From: Climacteris rufus
Taxonomy: Eukaryota > Chordata > Aves > Passeriformes > Climacteridae
Assembly (NCBI GenBank): GCA_013398175.1
Contig: VZRZ01002229.1
Location: forward strand, 169,899-233,898
Direction of reading: 5' to 3'
DNA: 64,000 nucleotides
Below are positions 35,001-46,800 of the stretch, piece by piece (within the stretch, counting starts at the first letter, position 1; the number at the start of each line of letters is the position of its first letter). The position numbers and the translations under genes were made by a program. The notes beneath the pieces were generated by a model. That model ran no database searches. It saw only the letters and a list, made by a program, of their open reading frames with translations, and was not told where the DNA came from.

Positions 35001-36767
35001 ATAATAAAGAGAGGGCATTTTGAATTCCAGACGTTACATTGAAATCGTGTTCTGTATTTTGAATTCCAGATGTTACACTGAAATCATGTTCTGTATGCCA
35101 CATTTAAAACATGTTTGAATGTATAGCTATAAAGGGTGTTATGGACTATCTACCAGGATTAAAGGAGACTCTGAAATCTTGCAGAAAACGTAGCCACTGA
35201 GATCTTTTTCTTGACATGTTCATCTGTCTCGTGTTTATCGTGGATGAAGCTGGTGCCAGCCAGTCTTTGGATCCACATTCATTCTGCTCTTACAATATGG
35301 ACCAGATTCATCCCTGTCAAAATACATATTCAGCCAGGATTTTTATTCCAGCAGAGAATTTGACCCTTTGACAAAAATATGCTTGAGTGAAACTAAAGAG
35401 TGGCTCAGAATTTGCTTATCTTTTTGTTTGCAAACTCTGTACTTTCAGTTTACTTGGGGAAAGTGTGCATTTATAGAGCAAACACCACATATTCTTTGTC
35501 TGTTCTCTGTGAAGTGTTATTGGGAAAATATTGTGAGAAATATTTAAGCATTTTAATATTCTTAGTCTTCAACTTGCATCCAAAAATGCGTGTTTGTTTT
35601 AAGGAGGCTACAGGAAAAATAACAGTGGAAATCTCAGTCCCATGTTGTGATGTGCATGTGGTGAAAAGATTACTTTTTTAGGGCTGGCAGATGCACTCAC
35701 TTTACAGGTCATTAAATTTCTCGTTATACAAACTCAATCATCTGAATTTTAAAAATAGATTTAGAATCTCCAAAAGATTAGACAGTGTGAAGAGAAATGT
35801 AGAAGTTGAATTTTGATAGACAAAACATAATTTGAAAAAATGATGGATAAATTCTGTAATGATCCTACTATATTATTCCTGTTGTCAAACTCCTCCATAT
35901 GGAAGGAGTCTGACCTTAGGTATAACATTGCATGCAGAGTAACATCAAACAAACTTTGTATTTGCCAATCTGCTGAGAGATTCATGTATCCATGTTCTTC
36001 GAGGAGAGAATCTGTGGCAATAACTTGTGCATTAGGATATTGTCTGTCTGGGTGTGATGAGAAAACTGCATCCTTTTAAAAATGCTTTAAAGTGCTGTGG
36101 TGATGAAAGAGAATCACTGTCACTAAACTTCTCTAATGTTTCTTTGCAGATATTTGCTTTTCCTAATCACAGGGTCTTAGCTGTCTTAGGAAAACAATTC
36201 CCTCCCTTCCTCCCCCAAAGCAAATGTGTTAATGTGACTGAATGCTTATTCAATTTATTTCTAAGGTGATCTGTAATTGGAAAAGTCCAAGGTGCATCTC
36301 TTCTGCACAATCCTGAGTAGGAAACCCTCACTCTTCAACATAGGAAGAAAGTTCACTACTAAGATTTTTAAAGTTTTACCATGGAAATGGTTCAGTAATG
36401 TCCATTCTTGCTATGCCAAGGTCAAAGTAAAGCCTAGGATAAAGATCACTGGCTTATTTTTGTGTCCTGTGGGTATAAAAACACAAGCAAACATCTCCAT
36501 GGCTGTTCCAGTTAGTCACAGCTTAGTGCAATATGAGGCTTCTGACAAATCACTGTTCACATCAGATGGCTTTCAGCCTTTGTCTGACTTTATGTGGGAA
36601 AAAACAAGTATAATTTATAGGGTTGAGACATCCTAGAAATAAGTGCTGGAGAGGCACAAAGGCAGCTCACATAATAAGGAACTTTACATCCAGTACCTTG
36701 ACTCTCAGTAGAAGGAAAATTCTCTAAGCCTTTCTCATTTATTTATATTTTTTAAACTCCAATACAG
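20041..36767. other. Gene-poor DNA, becoming AT-rich
   Basis: No gene is recognised. Base composition falls from GC-rich to AT-rich between about 20 and 23 kb and stays AT-rich to the end of the window. An acceptor-like site followed by an open block is present at 32410-32468 but could not be linked to other exons. No retroviral or DNA-transposon coding sequence was seen. Confidence 0.45.
35018..35095 (+). repeat. 39-bp tandem duplication, two copies
   Basis: Copies at 35018-35056 and 35057-35095 both begin TTTTGAATTCCAGA and end GTTCTGTA. They differ at three positions: CG to TG, T to C, and CG to CA reading from the first to the second copy. Confidence 0.92.
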
Positions 36768-36994
36768 GTGGGTGCAATGGATGCTAAGAAACCTTACTTA
36801 TATAGGTGAGACATCAATAAAGCAAAATTCCCCACATGAAGCTGATCATTTTGAATTTGACTCTCTTGCATGAAAGAGGTTTTCTAAAAAGTTAGAAAAC
36901 TGCTGTCTCAGAAGTGGGGATGGAAGTCCTTGGGGCTGATCCACTTTGTGTTCTGCTTACAGGGCTGGTTGTGCATCCTCAGTTTCTTCCAGAG
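36768..36994 (+). other. Candidate first coding exons of the CCDC60-like gene
   Basis: After a good acceptor (TTTTTTAAACTCCAATACAG) comes an ATG at 36777 in strong context (GCAATGG) encoding MDAKKPYLY plus two bases, then donor AG|GTGAGA at 36805. A second block, 36963-36994, has a strong acceptor (TTTGTGTTCTGCTTACAG), matching phase, and donor GAG|GTGAAT. The 157-bp intron is short for this gene and the link to later exons is not fixed. Speculative. Confidence 0.18.
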
Positions 36995-37460
36995 GTGAAT
37001 TTAACCATAATTAGTTGTTCATTCTACCAATAGTTTTTCTGCCCCTAAGCCAACTAAAAAGACTTTTCTTTCTTTGGATCAAGGGAGTTCTGAGATCTGG
37101 TTTGAAATAATGCCTGTTACAAAGCACAGCCAGCTCTTTCTTCCATGTGCCTCTGTCATACTTGGCCAGCTGTTGTTTGAGACAGTTTTTCCAGGAAGCC
37201 TGTCATTGTATCTTTTAATATGTTCTTCTTTGTTATTGGGGTTTAAAGTGATTTTTAGATCTTATGAAAAAACATTTGCTTCTCTTTGCAAGAATGAGTT
37301 TTTCTATTTATGGACAAAAGCAGTGGGGTGATGCATGTTTGCTCCCAGGACCTCTCAGCAAATGCTTTTCTGTGGGGATGAACTCTGATGATGACAGTGG
37401 TTTTGGTCAAAAACCCATTTACTCACTAAGTGGGATACAGAAACTTACAGGAAAAAGGAC

Positions 37461-37480
37461 TTTTTTTTTTTTTTTTTTTT
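37461..37480 (+). repeat. T20 homopolymer
   Basis: Twenty uninterrupted Ts in AT-rich DNA; no function visible. Confidence 0.85.
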
Positions 37481-38168
37481 ACCTGAGGCTACATAGCACA
37501 TCTCACTGCGTTGTCTGCATTGTGTTGGCACTTGGATAATTTTTTTTTCCATTTGTATGTCTGACAGTGAAAGAGAAAGTAGCTCATCGTTTTGAGACTC
37601 TTTTTCTGGGCCAAGGATGGTACTTGTAGCAGAAGTCAGCTCTGTTTCACCGAAAAAGTAAATAACTTTTTAGGCATGTCTGCGCTTCAGTAAAACCTAT
37701 TCAAAAACTGTAAGATGTCTACTCCTAGGGGGGGAAATGGTGTTGTAACACCAAATTTTCAATTATTTTTAAATTCTGGCCAAAGTGACCGGTTTAGGAC
37801 AACGAAGATGCTCCATTTGCAGAACTGATCCCTGTGTGAAGGACCCATAAAAATTAGTGCTTCGTTACAGGCCAGCTTGATGCTTTGTTGGTGCTGTAAA
37901 ATTTCATTTCTGCTAGAATTTCATCTCAGAGCTGTACTGTGAAGGGGATAAAGGAGATGATCACTCAGACACCTTGTGAGGAGCTGCTGAACAGATCAGC
38001 TGAGCCAGCCATCCCAGCATATGTGCTGGGAATGTAGATGCAGGATTGTGGAGATGGAAAATGACCACTCTGCTTCCCTCCAAGAACAAATGCAAGCAAA
38101 GGTCACATCAGAGTGAAATTTCATTTACTCAGCCCATAAAATGAACACGTTTTCCTGCTCACATATAG

Positions 38169-38565
38169 GTGCCAAGGCTTTTAAAGAAACTGTTTGAAAC
38201 TCTGAAGATCTTAAGGTCCCCGAGGAGTTGTGATAAGAAAGGGGAAAAGGCAGAGGGCGAGGTGTCGACAGCACATCTGAAATCTGCTTTAACCCCAGTG
38301 CCCAGCAGCCACGTGAAGAACAGCTGTGGAATGTTAAACTCAAACATGGTTGAGGAGAGAGGAGGAGGTTCAGCAGTTCGCCTCCTTTCCCGTTCCTCAG
38401 TGACAGTGACAAATGCTGGAACGTTCAGTCAGCCTGTGGGAGGGGATGTGGCTGAGATGGAGGTTCTTGGTTCACTGCCCTCTTTAGAATACCCAGGACA
38501 AGGCACTTGTCCTGTTCTCCCCTCTTTCTCCAGCGAGACAAAGAGGATAATGCCACACTGCCCCT
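38169..38565 (+). other. Candidate long exon, possibly coding
   Basis: An open stretch begins exactly after an acceptor-like TTTTCCTGCTCACATATAG, whose TAG is an in-frame stop, and stays open for 132 codons to a GTGAGG donor at 38566. It starts VPRLLKKLFETLKILRSPR and then becomes Ser/Glu/Lys-rich without a domain. A phase-0 donor (CAC|GTGAAG near 38312) would give a shorter exon compatible with the exon at 40510. It could equally be a chance frame in a locally GC-rich patch. Confidence 0.25.
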
Positions 38566-39120
38566 GTGAGGATTCATGTCATAAAGGTGCTGAACTGCTA
38601 AACTAATGTGGGAACGGGGACCATGTATTATTAATTAATTATTGCAGGTAGGCTGGGAGTCCTCACTGCTGCTGGATGCCAGTGCAGCCCCTTTATCTGT
38701 GCCTTGCCAGAAGATGCTGTGCCATCCATCCCACTGAGAGGCAGCCCTGCTGAGCTGCACACATGACCTGCGGCTGTGAGAATTCCTGCTCAGCCCTGGG
38801 AACGAAGCCAAGGGAGAGGTAACATCTTGCTCTGGTTTATTAACACACTGACAAGAGTAAGTGCTTGCCTCAAACTCCAACAGTAAAGAATTCCTGCATT
38901 GGTGTTCAGTAAATAAAAGCCAGCATGGGAGAAGCCGTGGAGGTTCAGGAGGAAACAAGAGATTGTTTTTTTTTTCCGATTCCTGAGTGATGATGGGACA
39001 GTTTGAACATAGTGAAGTGTTAACAGTCCTCACAGCTGAGAATGGGGAGAAGTGGCCAAAAACAACCAGTAACTTCAGCATGCAGTGTTTATTTATTGAG
39101 CTAATACCCTTCACACTCTT

Positions 39121-39155
39121 ATTTCTCTTTCTTTCTTTCTTTCTTTTTTTTTTTT
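39121..39155 (+). repeat. (TTTC)n / T-rich microsatellite
   Basis: Several CTTT units followed by a T run. A simple repeat. Confidence 0.85.
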
Positions 39156-40509
39156 AATTCTGTAAGAGAAGTGTTCTGATTGTCCTTACCCCAGCTGTGG
39201 TTTAGTTTTGTGCTAATTTTCAACTTTGGTGTCCTTTGTCCTCTTCCAGGTGGCAGTCATCATGCTCTTTATTCCATGCTTCTTATTGATTTGGTCAAAA
39301 GTAATTAAAGAGATAATTTGTTCTCAATTACATTTCCTTGAATTTCCTGAGGCTGGTAACTCTGCTCTCCAGCTGTGTCTTCCCCCAATTCCTTCTCAAA
39401 TTAACTTTGCTCTCACTGTGAAATAAAACAGAATAACATGTTCTTTTTTTGTTTGCTGCTTTTGGATTGAATAGAGACTCTGTGCTGTAGCAGATATTGA
39501 TCTGATAATTTTGTTAGGTACTCCTGCCTTGGTTCATGAACTCTCATGTTTTTGGCACAACACTGCAATAAGAAATCCTGTGTTAGACTAGCAGAAGGAG
39601 GAAACCAATTTTTTTTAAGATGTTTATGGATGTTTCTGCTTTCTGAGTGTCCTTTGTGCCTGAAGGGTTCTTTTCAGCACTTTTGTAATCTGTTTTGAGC
39701 TCTAATAGCAAGGGGGAAGTGAGCACTATTGTGGTGCAGGTGGGGTTTTCTTTTTTCAGAGTAACTGTGATTGCATTAATTTCTAGTACAATGGATTTTT
39801 GGCAATTTAAAATGGCTGTGGGACATTTGGTATTCTGGAAGATTTGGCAAGACATTTGTAATTCTGACTTAAATAGGGGAAATCTAACTAGAAAACATTA
39901 GACAAGATGAGTTATTATGTTATTATTGCCAGTATGCAACCAAAAGTGGGAATAAAGGGCTTTGGGAGTGTTGCAAATATCTAAACTACAGACAGGTGGT
40001 CCAGAGACCACATAAATAACAGAATCAGAAGAAAAAGATAGGTGGTATAGAGAGAGATCATACAGAAGTGGTAACTTCTTTGTTTTTTCCTTATTTGCAT
40101 TGACTTCCAAGGACACATTTTAAAATTTTTCAATCACCTAAATGAAAAGAGTTTGTGAAGACTATAAAGATGGCAGCTCAAATGATGTAGCTGCTTAAAG
40201 GGCTAAAAGTTACTGTAGGGTAAATGCACTGATAACAGCAATATTACTGCAATGATTAATTTGATCCAATTATTTTACAAAACTTACCAGACTAATCAGA
40301 ACTGGTAAATATTCCTTGGAGACAAGAAAATAAAAAGAGGATTCCTCTGAGGAGTATGAGGAATGGATGGAATAAACAATACCAAGCTATCCAAGCTGGT
40401 TTTGTTATAAAAACACCAGGGTTTTTCTGTACAGGTGCTTTCCATCACCATAATATCAGAATGCTTTGTGGATGTTTATGGAAGAGAAGTATTTTATTTC
40501 CCATTCCAG

Positions 40510-40583
40510 ACACAGGAAGTGGAGGCACAACGAGCTGTGGAATACATTGCAGTCAAGAAAAGGCTTCTGCTAGCTGGGATAAG
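40510..40583 (+). CDS. CCDC60: Probable internal exon of the CCDC60-like gene (coiled-coil segment)
   Basis: A strong acceptor (TATTTTATTTCCCATTCCAG) is followed by 74 nt that read TQEVEAQRAVEYIAVKKRLL and end AGI plus two bases, a charged amphipathic helix suited to a coiled coil. The donor AAG|GTGCTA is weak beyond the first bases. It starts in phase 0 and ends with two bases, so it cannot join directly to the exon at 43808; an exon between them would be required. The gene assignment is inferred from location and strand. Confidence 0.45.
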
Positions 40584-41752
40584 GTGCTAAATGTTTTATT
40601 TAGGATGTCAGAGGAAATTTCTGACAGAGATGAAATTGAATCTTTTTATTCCCCGTTTCCTCCTCGTGCCCTCACTAGCACAGCAACCTTTGTCTGACTT
40701 CTGAGCTGTCTCCTTCCATTTGGCTGAGCTGTCTCTGTTGACAGTAACATGTTCATTGGAGTGCAGGGGGAGACCCAACAGCACTGGAACTGCCTCTCTC
40801 ATTAAAACTGCTCCTGGAAAAACAAAGGGATGGGGCCCTTTCCGTGGGTTTGGGCACCGTTCCGACCGCAGCAGCACAGTGGAAGCTGCTGCACCTCTCA
40901 CCGAGCGCTCCCCTTGGCAACAGAGATTCTCAAAGTGCTCTGCATTATTGATGTGGTAGAGCACAGCCTTAACAATTCAGGTGTCTTGTCTCTGTTGCAG
41001 ATTTAGTTGTGACTGGGTTGGTTTTTTTTTTTCCTCCCCCAAGCACTAAAAAAGTATTGCTCTTAGAGAAATCTAAATTTTCTGCAGGATATTCCTTGTC
41101 ACGTCCTTTGTCTTGGAGCCTCTTGTGTTTAATTGAAAATTCTCTCTCGGTCCTGATGTCTGTTCTGTGTTCCCACTTTCTAGTGAAAGGGCAGGAAGGG
41201 TCAGTATTGAGCAGCAGCAATAAAACAGGAAATAGGGGGGAAAAAATCCTGAGTGCTTGGCTAGGATGCTGTCTTTAAAATTCAACACTTAGATTCCTGC
41301 CTGCAGAACAGCAGCAGTCATCTCTGTATGTGGTGTTTTACAAAAGCTGCCTAAACATTTTCATAAAATCAAAAAATATATTTCTTGAGGTCGATTTTAC
41401 ATTTGGATGACTAAATGTTGGCTCATGATGGGGCTGTGCTGACTTATTTTCATCAAAACACATTCGGTTTGCAAGTGTTATCATAATGCTCCTATTCGAG
41501 TGATATGTTAGAATGAAGAAGAGTGCAATAGGTGTGTCAATCTGCTGGTTTTGACATTACATATAAACTTAATGAGTTACCCAGAATGAAAAAACTTCAT
41601 TAATTCAAAGGAAACAGTTTCCTTCACCAGATTAAGCAAGCAAACAAACAAAAAATTGGAAAATTCTCAAAACTTACAGAATTACATCTGCAAAGATGAC
41701 AGGTGTCTGATACAGGGAGTGCTTAATAAAAGGACGGATTCATCAGAATTGA

Positions 41753-41795
41753 GCAATCATAGACTCATAGAATCATAGCAATCATAGAAGTGGAA
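41753..41795 (-). mobile_element. Decayed CR1-terminus-like repeat
   Basis: Repeated AATCATAG units (AGACTCATAGAATCATAG, then CAATCATAGAAGTGGAAG) resemble the reverse complement of CR1 terminal repeats followed by the start of the 3' region. Only about 40 bp are recognisable. Confidence 0.35.
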
Positions 41796-43105
41796 GTATT
41801 TGGGAATTGTTAGGGTGAAATCTAGAGTCTGCAGTCTCAGTTTGACTGAAACAAGTAATTTTAATTCATCCCAGAATACTTTGGGAACCTGCAGTTTTCT
41901 TTGTTAGGATGCAGAGGAGCTGTGTAAGGCAGGGAGCAGGAATGCCAGGGCTCCCCGTGTGCCCCGGTCACCTCCAGGTCCTTGGCAGAGCAGTCGTGGG
42001 CGATCGGAGGGCATCGAGCTCCCCTTGTGCAGCAGCACTGCAGCTCGGCTGCTTCCTCTCACCTGGATCTGCCAAATTCCACCCCAAAAATGGCCATAAT
42101 CATTTCCACAGAAAGCTTTCAGGTCATTTCCTCATGTAATCTCACTTTATGATGATGTCTCGTATTACTTTATGATTTTTTTTTTAATTTATTGTTTCTT
42201 ACATATGGAGTTGTAAGAGATTTTTTTTTTTACATCATTATAATGAAAGCAGGAAATGATCACTGAAACAGGCTTGAAGCAAATTAGATGAGCTATAATG
42301 AAAGTCTTAAGTTGGAAACACTAAAAAAAACCCCAACACCCAAGCTCCAAAGATTGTTCAGCTTGTCACAAAAATCTATTGTTGAGTTTAACAAATGAGA
42401 CATGCCAGCAATGTTTTCTGCTTTTATATCTGCACTGCAAATTAAAAGGAGCGAGTTCTACTGTTCTATGATTACATCCTGTTACTGTTTTAAGCTCAGA
42501 TTGCACCTTTCCAATACATGGCACTGTAATGACAGATAATGTTGCAGGAAAGGAAGTTTTTCCCTTCTGTTTCCCGTGAGGGGAGCGATGGAATCGCATC
42601 CCCAGCGCCTGAGGGGAGGCCATGGCGCCGCCCTCCCTGAGCCTGGCCGCGGACATTCCCAGCTCTTTCCCCTTTCCCAGAGTCAGGATAAAGGGAAATG
42701 CTGCAGCTGAATTGTTTTTCAGTGCTCTGTGGCGTTAAACACTGGAAGTGACCGTGGTTAAACCTCTGCAGGCCGTGCCCGTGGTCCCTGTGCCGGCGCT
42801 TTCCCGCCATTGAAGCCTGAGGCCTCCATTTCCTCGCCCTCAGTGGGCAGTGATCCGGACAGGCTCTTAATTTGTTTTAATTGTTTCATCAGGGGTAGAA
42901 CCAATGGTACCTGGCTGTTGGCAACACATTGCTGCTCCTGAAGCACAAAAACAAATAACTGTGTCATGTAGAAAGCAGACTGGAAATTTGCTGTTCCTGG
43001 AATATCCAAATCGGGTTTCTTCTAAATTTTCTTTAAATGCAATGTGAGCAATTGAAATAAAAAGTTCCATCAGTGTCAGTCTGTTCCATGCTGTTCCTGT
43101 GGCAG

Positions 43106-43230
43106 AGGTGATGAGAAAGCTGGCACAAGTTCATGGGTTTTGGGGGTGTTGTTATATTTTGTGCTGTGGGATGGCACTGAGGGGGTGGTGTTACGGATTA
43201 CATGCCAGGGATGGCAGCCTGAAGGAAACA
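43106..43230 (+). other. Weak candidate exon
   Basis: A strong acceptor (TTCCATGCTGTTCCTGTGGCAG) precedes 125 nt open with one base in front and one behind, ending ACA|GTAACT. Those phases are exactly what is needed to join the exons at 40510 and 43808. The translation is hydrophobic and unlike the other exons (GDEKAGTSSWVLGVLLYF), and another frame here is also open, so this is only a candidate. Confidence 0.18.
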
Positions 43231-43807
43231 GTAACTGAAAAGGAGAAAGAAGATCAAAGTGTGTTCAAATACTTCGAATTTAGGGGATTTTTCACTGATC
43301 TCTCAAAACCTGTGTTGCGTGATACAAGCTAAGTATGACCCAAAATATGAAAGCTTCAGTTTTTAAAACCAATTTGCTTCTGAAGCAGCTTCTCCGAATG
43401 TGTTTCACCTACAAGGTCTTCTGTTCTATCCATCTGGCACCTTTCTATCTTCAAGAGTACTATGAAATTGAGAAGGGCTAATCAGAGGAAGTGACTATTT
43501 GTCTTTTAGCATTATTTATGGTCTGGATAGACCAGTTGTGTTCTTGGATGTACAAGAACAAAGTTACAAATATTTAAGTTTTTAAGCTGGAAATTATTTT
43601 TTTGAAGTGTTTTGTCTGGTAACTAACATCTAAAATCCAGTCTACTTTTGAAAGCCTGTTTTCACAGATAGACATTTACTATTCTGAATCTGCTGCTTAT
43701 TACAAACTGTTGCAAGAAATAACTTTGATCCCTAGGGAAAAAAATTGCCAAATAGTGATGATTAAATTTATATAATGACAAATACTTAATTTTTATTTTC
43801 CCTGTAG

Positions 43808-43870
43808 CTCAGCGTAAGAGACTCTCCATGCTGAATGTGTCCCGTAATCTCTGGTTAGCATTTCCTGCAG
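43808..43870 (+). CDS. CCDC60: Possible CCDC60-like exon
   Basis: Acceptor TTTTTATTTTCCCTGTAG and a consensus donor CTGCAG|GTGAGG bracket 63 nt. Only one frame is open, reading QRKRLSMLNVSRNLWLAFPA with two bases before and one after. The strong splice sites are the main support. Confidence 0.45.
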
Positions 43871-46800
43871 GTGAGGGCTGGGTGCTCACTGAGGCTGTTC
43901 TATGGTTCTTTCTTGGTGTGTGAACGAGTTCTCAGCTGCTGAGGTGGCTCCTGGATCCCCTGTGAGCCCCGAGCTCCTGGGCAGTGCCACTTTGTGCCAT
44001 TTTGTGCCACCCCTCTGCTGCTGATCAGTCCTGGTGATGGGAGAGTGGAGCCTTCAGAGTTCCCTTGGACATTCCATTAGCTCATCCTTGTACTCTGGCT
44101 ACAGAAAATCTTCCTATTCCAGCTGCTTTGCTCTTAGTACCATTTCTGGATTTTTGTTTGCTTTCCCCTCCTCGTTTTCACTTGTCTGCCTCAGTTGTTC
44201 TAGTATAACATCATTCCCAGTTTTCCGGTGGTTGGAGTTACTGCTCCTTACACTTTTGAACCTCTGTTTTGCTAAAATCTTATAGAGGAACATGAATTTT
44301 GTGGCATTTTGTGCCTTCTGAAGTTAGGATTCCAAAAAGCAAAGTGTTCTGCTCCCATTTTTTTTCTCAATTACTTTAGTGTGTTTGGGCTTTGCTCTGT
44401 TGTGCAAAAGCTGCACAGCAGAGCAAGTGTTTCATCCCCAGCTCTGAGTCTGCTGGGCCCCCTTTACTGTGCATTGGCTCTACCTTGAGTACCTGGATGC
44501 AAATTCTGAGGCCCTGAAGCTTTGGATTGCTTGGAATAAGTGAGTGAGCTCTTTGATCTAAAACTAGTGCAGGAAGGAATTACTGTTTTCATGTTCTTTT
44601 AGCCCAAACTCCACACATGGCTGAGTGATCTGAAGTCTTTTATTAATCTACCTACATAATACTTCTAATAGGCAGGAATGTGTCTTCTCTTTCCCCTTGA
44701 ATAACATAATGGTTGAAGGATTTCTGAAAGTGTGCTGGTGTCTGACTTCAGGGCTTTTTATGGGTCTGTGCCTTCCTGGGGGGTGAAAGCACAGACCCAG
44801 AACAGTGGTTTATCACAGAGTGTATCTTCAGGGAAGAGCAGCTACAAGTAAGTAATTTTCTATTCCTGGGTTTGGAAATTGGATATTCTTTTTATGTTAG
44901 ACACAGTAGTCTACATAAGTCTCCCTAGAGAAAAGTTGTATTTTTTTAAGCATTTAAGCATAGCAATTTATAAAGCATACATGCAATTTTGCACAGGTAC
45001 TTCCTATGAGAATCAATTCACCAAAGTTACTTCCTGGCATATTAAGGTTTTCTACACCAGACTGGTGGAGACACTTGTGCTCTAGTTTGCATCTCTGTAG
45101 AAAAACTTATTGGATTTGCACCACTTCATTTTGAAAGTTATGCATAAATTTCGTAGTTTGTTAATCCGTGAGCACTCACAGCAGCCATTCCTTAAGCCTA
45201 GAGCAGTGAACAAGCTCTACTTCCTGCCTGGTTGTTTAATGAAGGTCGTGATTGCTCAACTTCCTGCAAGATCTCTGTCAGACCTGAACTCAGACTTGTT
45301 TGTGTGCTTGTGAGATGACATGATGCTGTCCCAGCTGATGACCAGCTCTGGAAATATTTGATGATTAAAACTGAACCCTGAGACTGCACATACCTTCTCT
45401 ATGCTGAGCTCTTCTTAATTAATGCTGTAATGTTTATTTTCAGTTGGGTGACTTTGTCTGATCCACAGGAACCAGGGAAGAGGCTCGTCCCATTTAGAGA
45501 AAGGGGGATGGACCTGAGTCAAGGTAGGGGATCCAGAGCACACAGAAACTTTAGCCAGGTAAGGCTAAAAGAATCTTTGGTTCTGTAGCGGCATCAGTTG
45601 GATTATAGGCAAAATTATCTACTGTACTGACAGCTTAGAAAAGGTGGTTTACAATTCTTCCTTGGTGGGCTTTATGTATAATCCAAACATTGGCAGTTCT
45701 GTGTGAGGAATGATGGTTTGCTAGCTCTGTCTGTATCAGCACTATCATGTTTTAGTGTCCTTTATAAAGGTACTTGCTACTTCCTCACCCCTTTTGCCTG
45801 ACACGGTGCTGTGCCATGACTTGTCATCAAACAGGCAAAAGTGAGCAATGTGAGGACATAAAATGCCCATTATGTGAGAGAAAATCACTGTGAAAATATC
45901 TGCTGATGTTTATAGAAACATCTGCATGGGCTCATTTGGGATATGCCAGCTTGAGATGCTGGTATCTGAATAGATTTTTGTGCCCCTTGTCTGATGGGTG
46001 GTGAGGTGTTAGGATAGGACATGGTTTGGGATCCTGTGCACCTTTTAGCCAGGTGAGTTTGGACAGCAGCTGTTCTCCTACACAAAAAGTAGCTGGTTGT
46101 ACATTCTTTTCCTGGAAACCTTCTTCTATTGCCACTAGACACAATGAACTTCTGATGCAGCAGGACATTTCTTATGGTCACTTTTAAATAAATAATTAAA
46201 CATTAAAAACCAAGCAAGCAAACAAAAACAACAAACAAAAGGGGGGAAAAAAGGAAAGAAAAACAAAACCAAACACCCAGGGAGGCTTGCTGAGAGCAGG
46301 CTTTGGCAAAGTATGCTCCCATTTAGGGACTTGTAGTCTTAATATGTAAAAATATGTTGTCACCCAGGTGTCACCATTGTCACTGCAGGTGGTGCTCAGG
46401 TTGACAATACTGAGGCTTCACTCTGCTTTCCTGTGGCACTCACAAGTTCTGATTGCACTCCAAACTTGCCTGCAGAGACCACTCACTCTGCTTTCTCAGA
46501 ATTAGCTTAAACAGTTGCTAAACTGCATAATAAGCCTTGCAGTAGGTGACTCCAGGGTTTTCTAAATTTTTCTGGAAACTTCTGAGTTCGTTGATGGGAG
46601 TGTTAATCTAAGGAAAGAGATTAATTTGCAACTGAACAGCAAAGAGTACAAAAAGATGATTTACATCTGGCAGGGTTTAGTTACAGGCTGCTGCAAATAA
46701 AACTGACAAATTACCCCTGCCAGCCCCAGCAGGGTACAAATTACACGAGTGTTTACAAGCTTCTGAGATTTTAAGTCTTTGAAGAGCATTCACTAGGGAA

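Noticed and set aside
43099..43332. Frame encoding SLKETVTEKEKEDQSVFKYF near 43.2 kb
   Set aside because: The charged stretch looks attractive, but it needs two leading bases and closes at a stop without a usable donor, so it does not join the exon chain.
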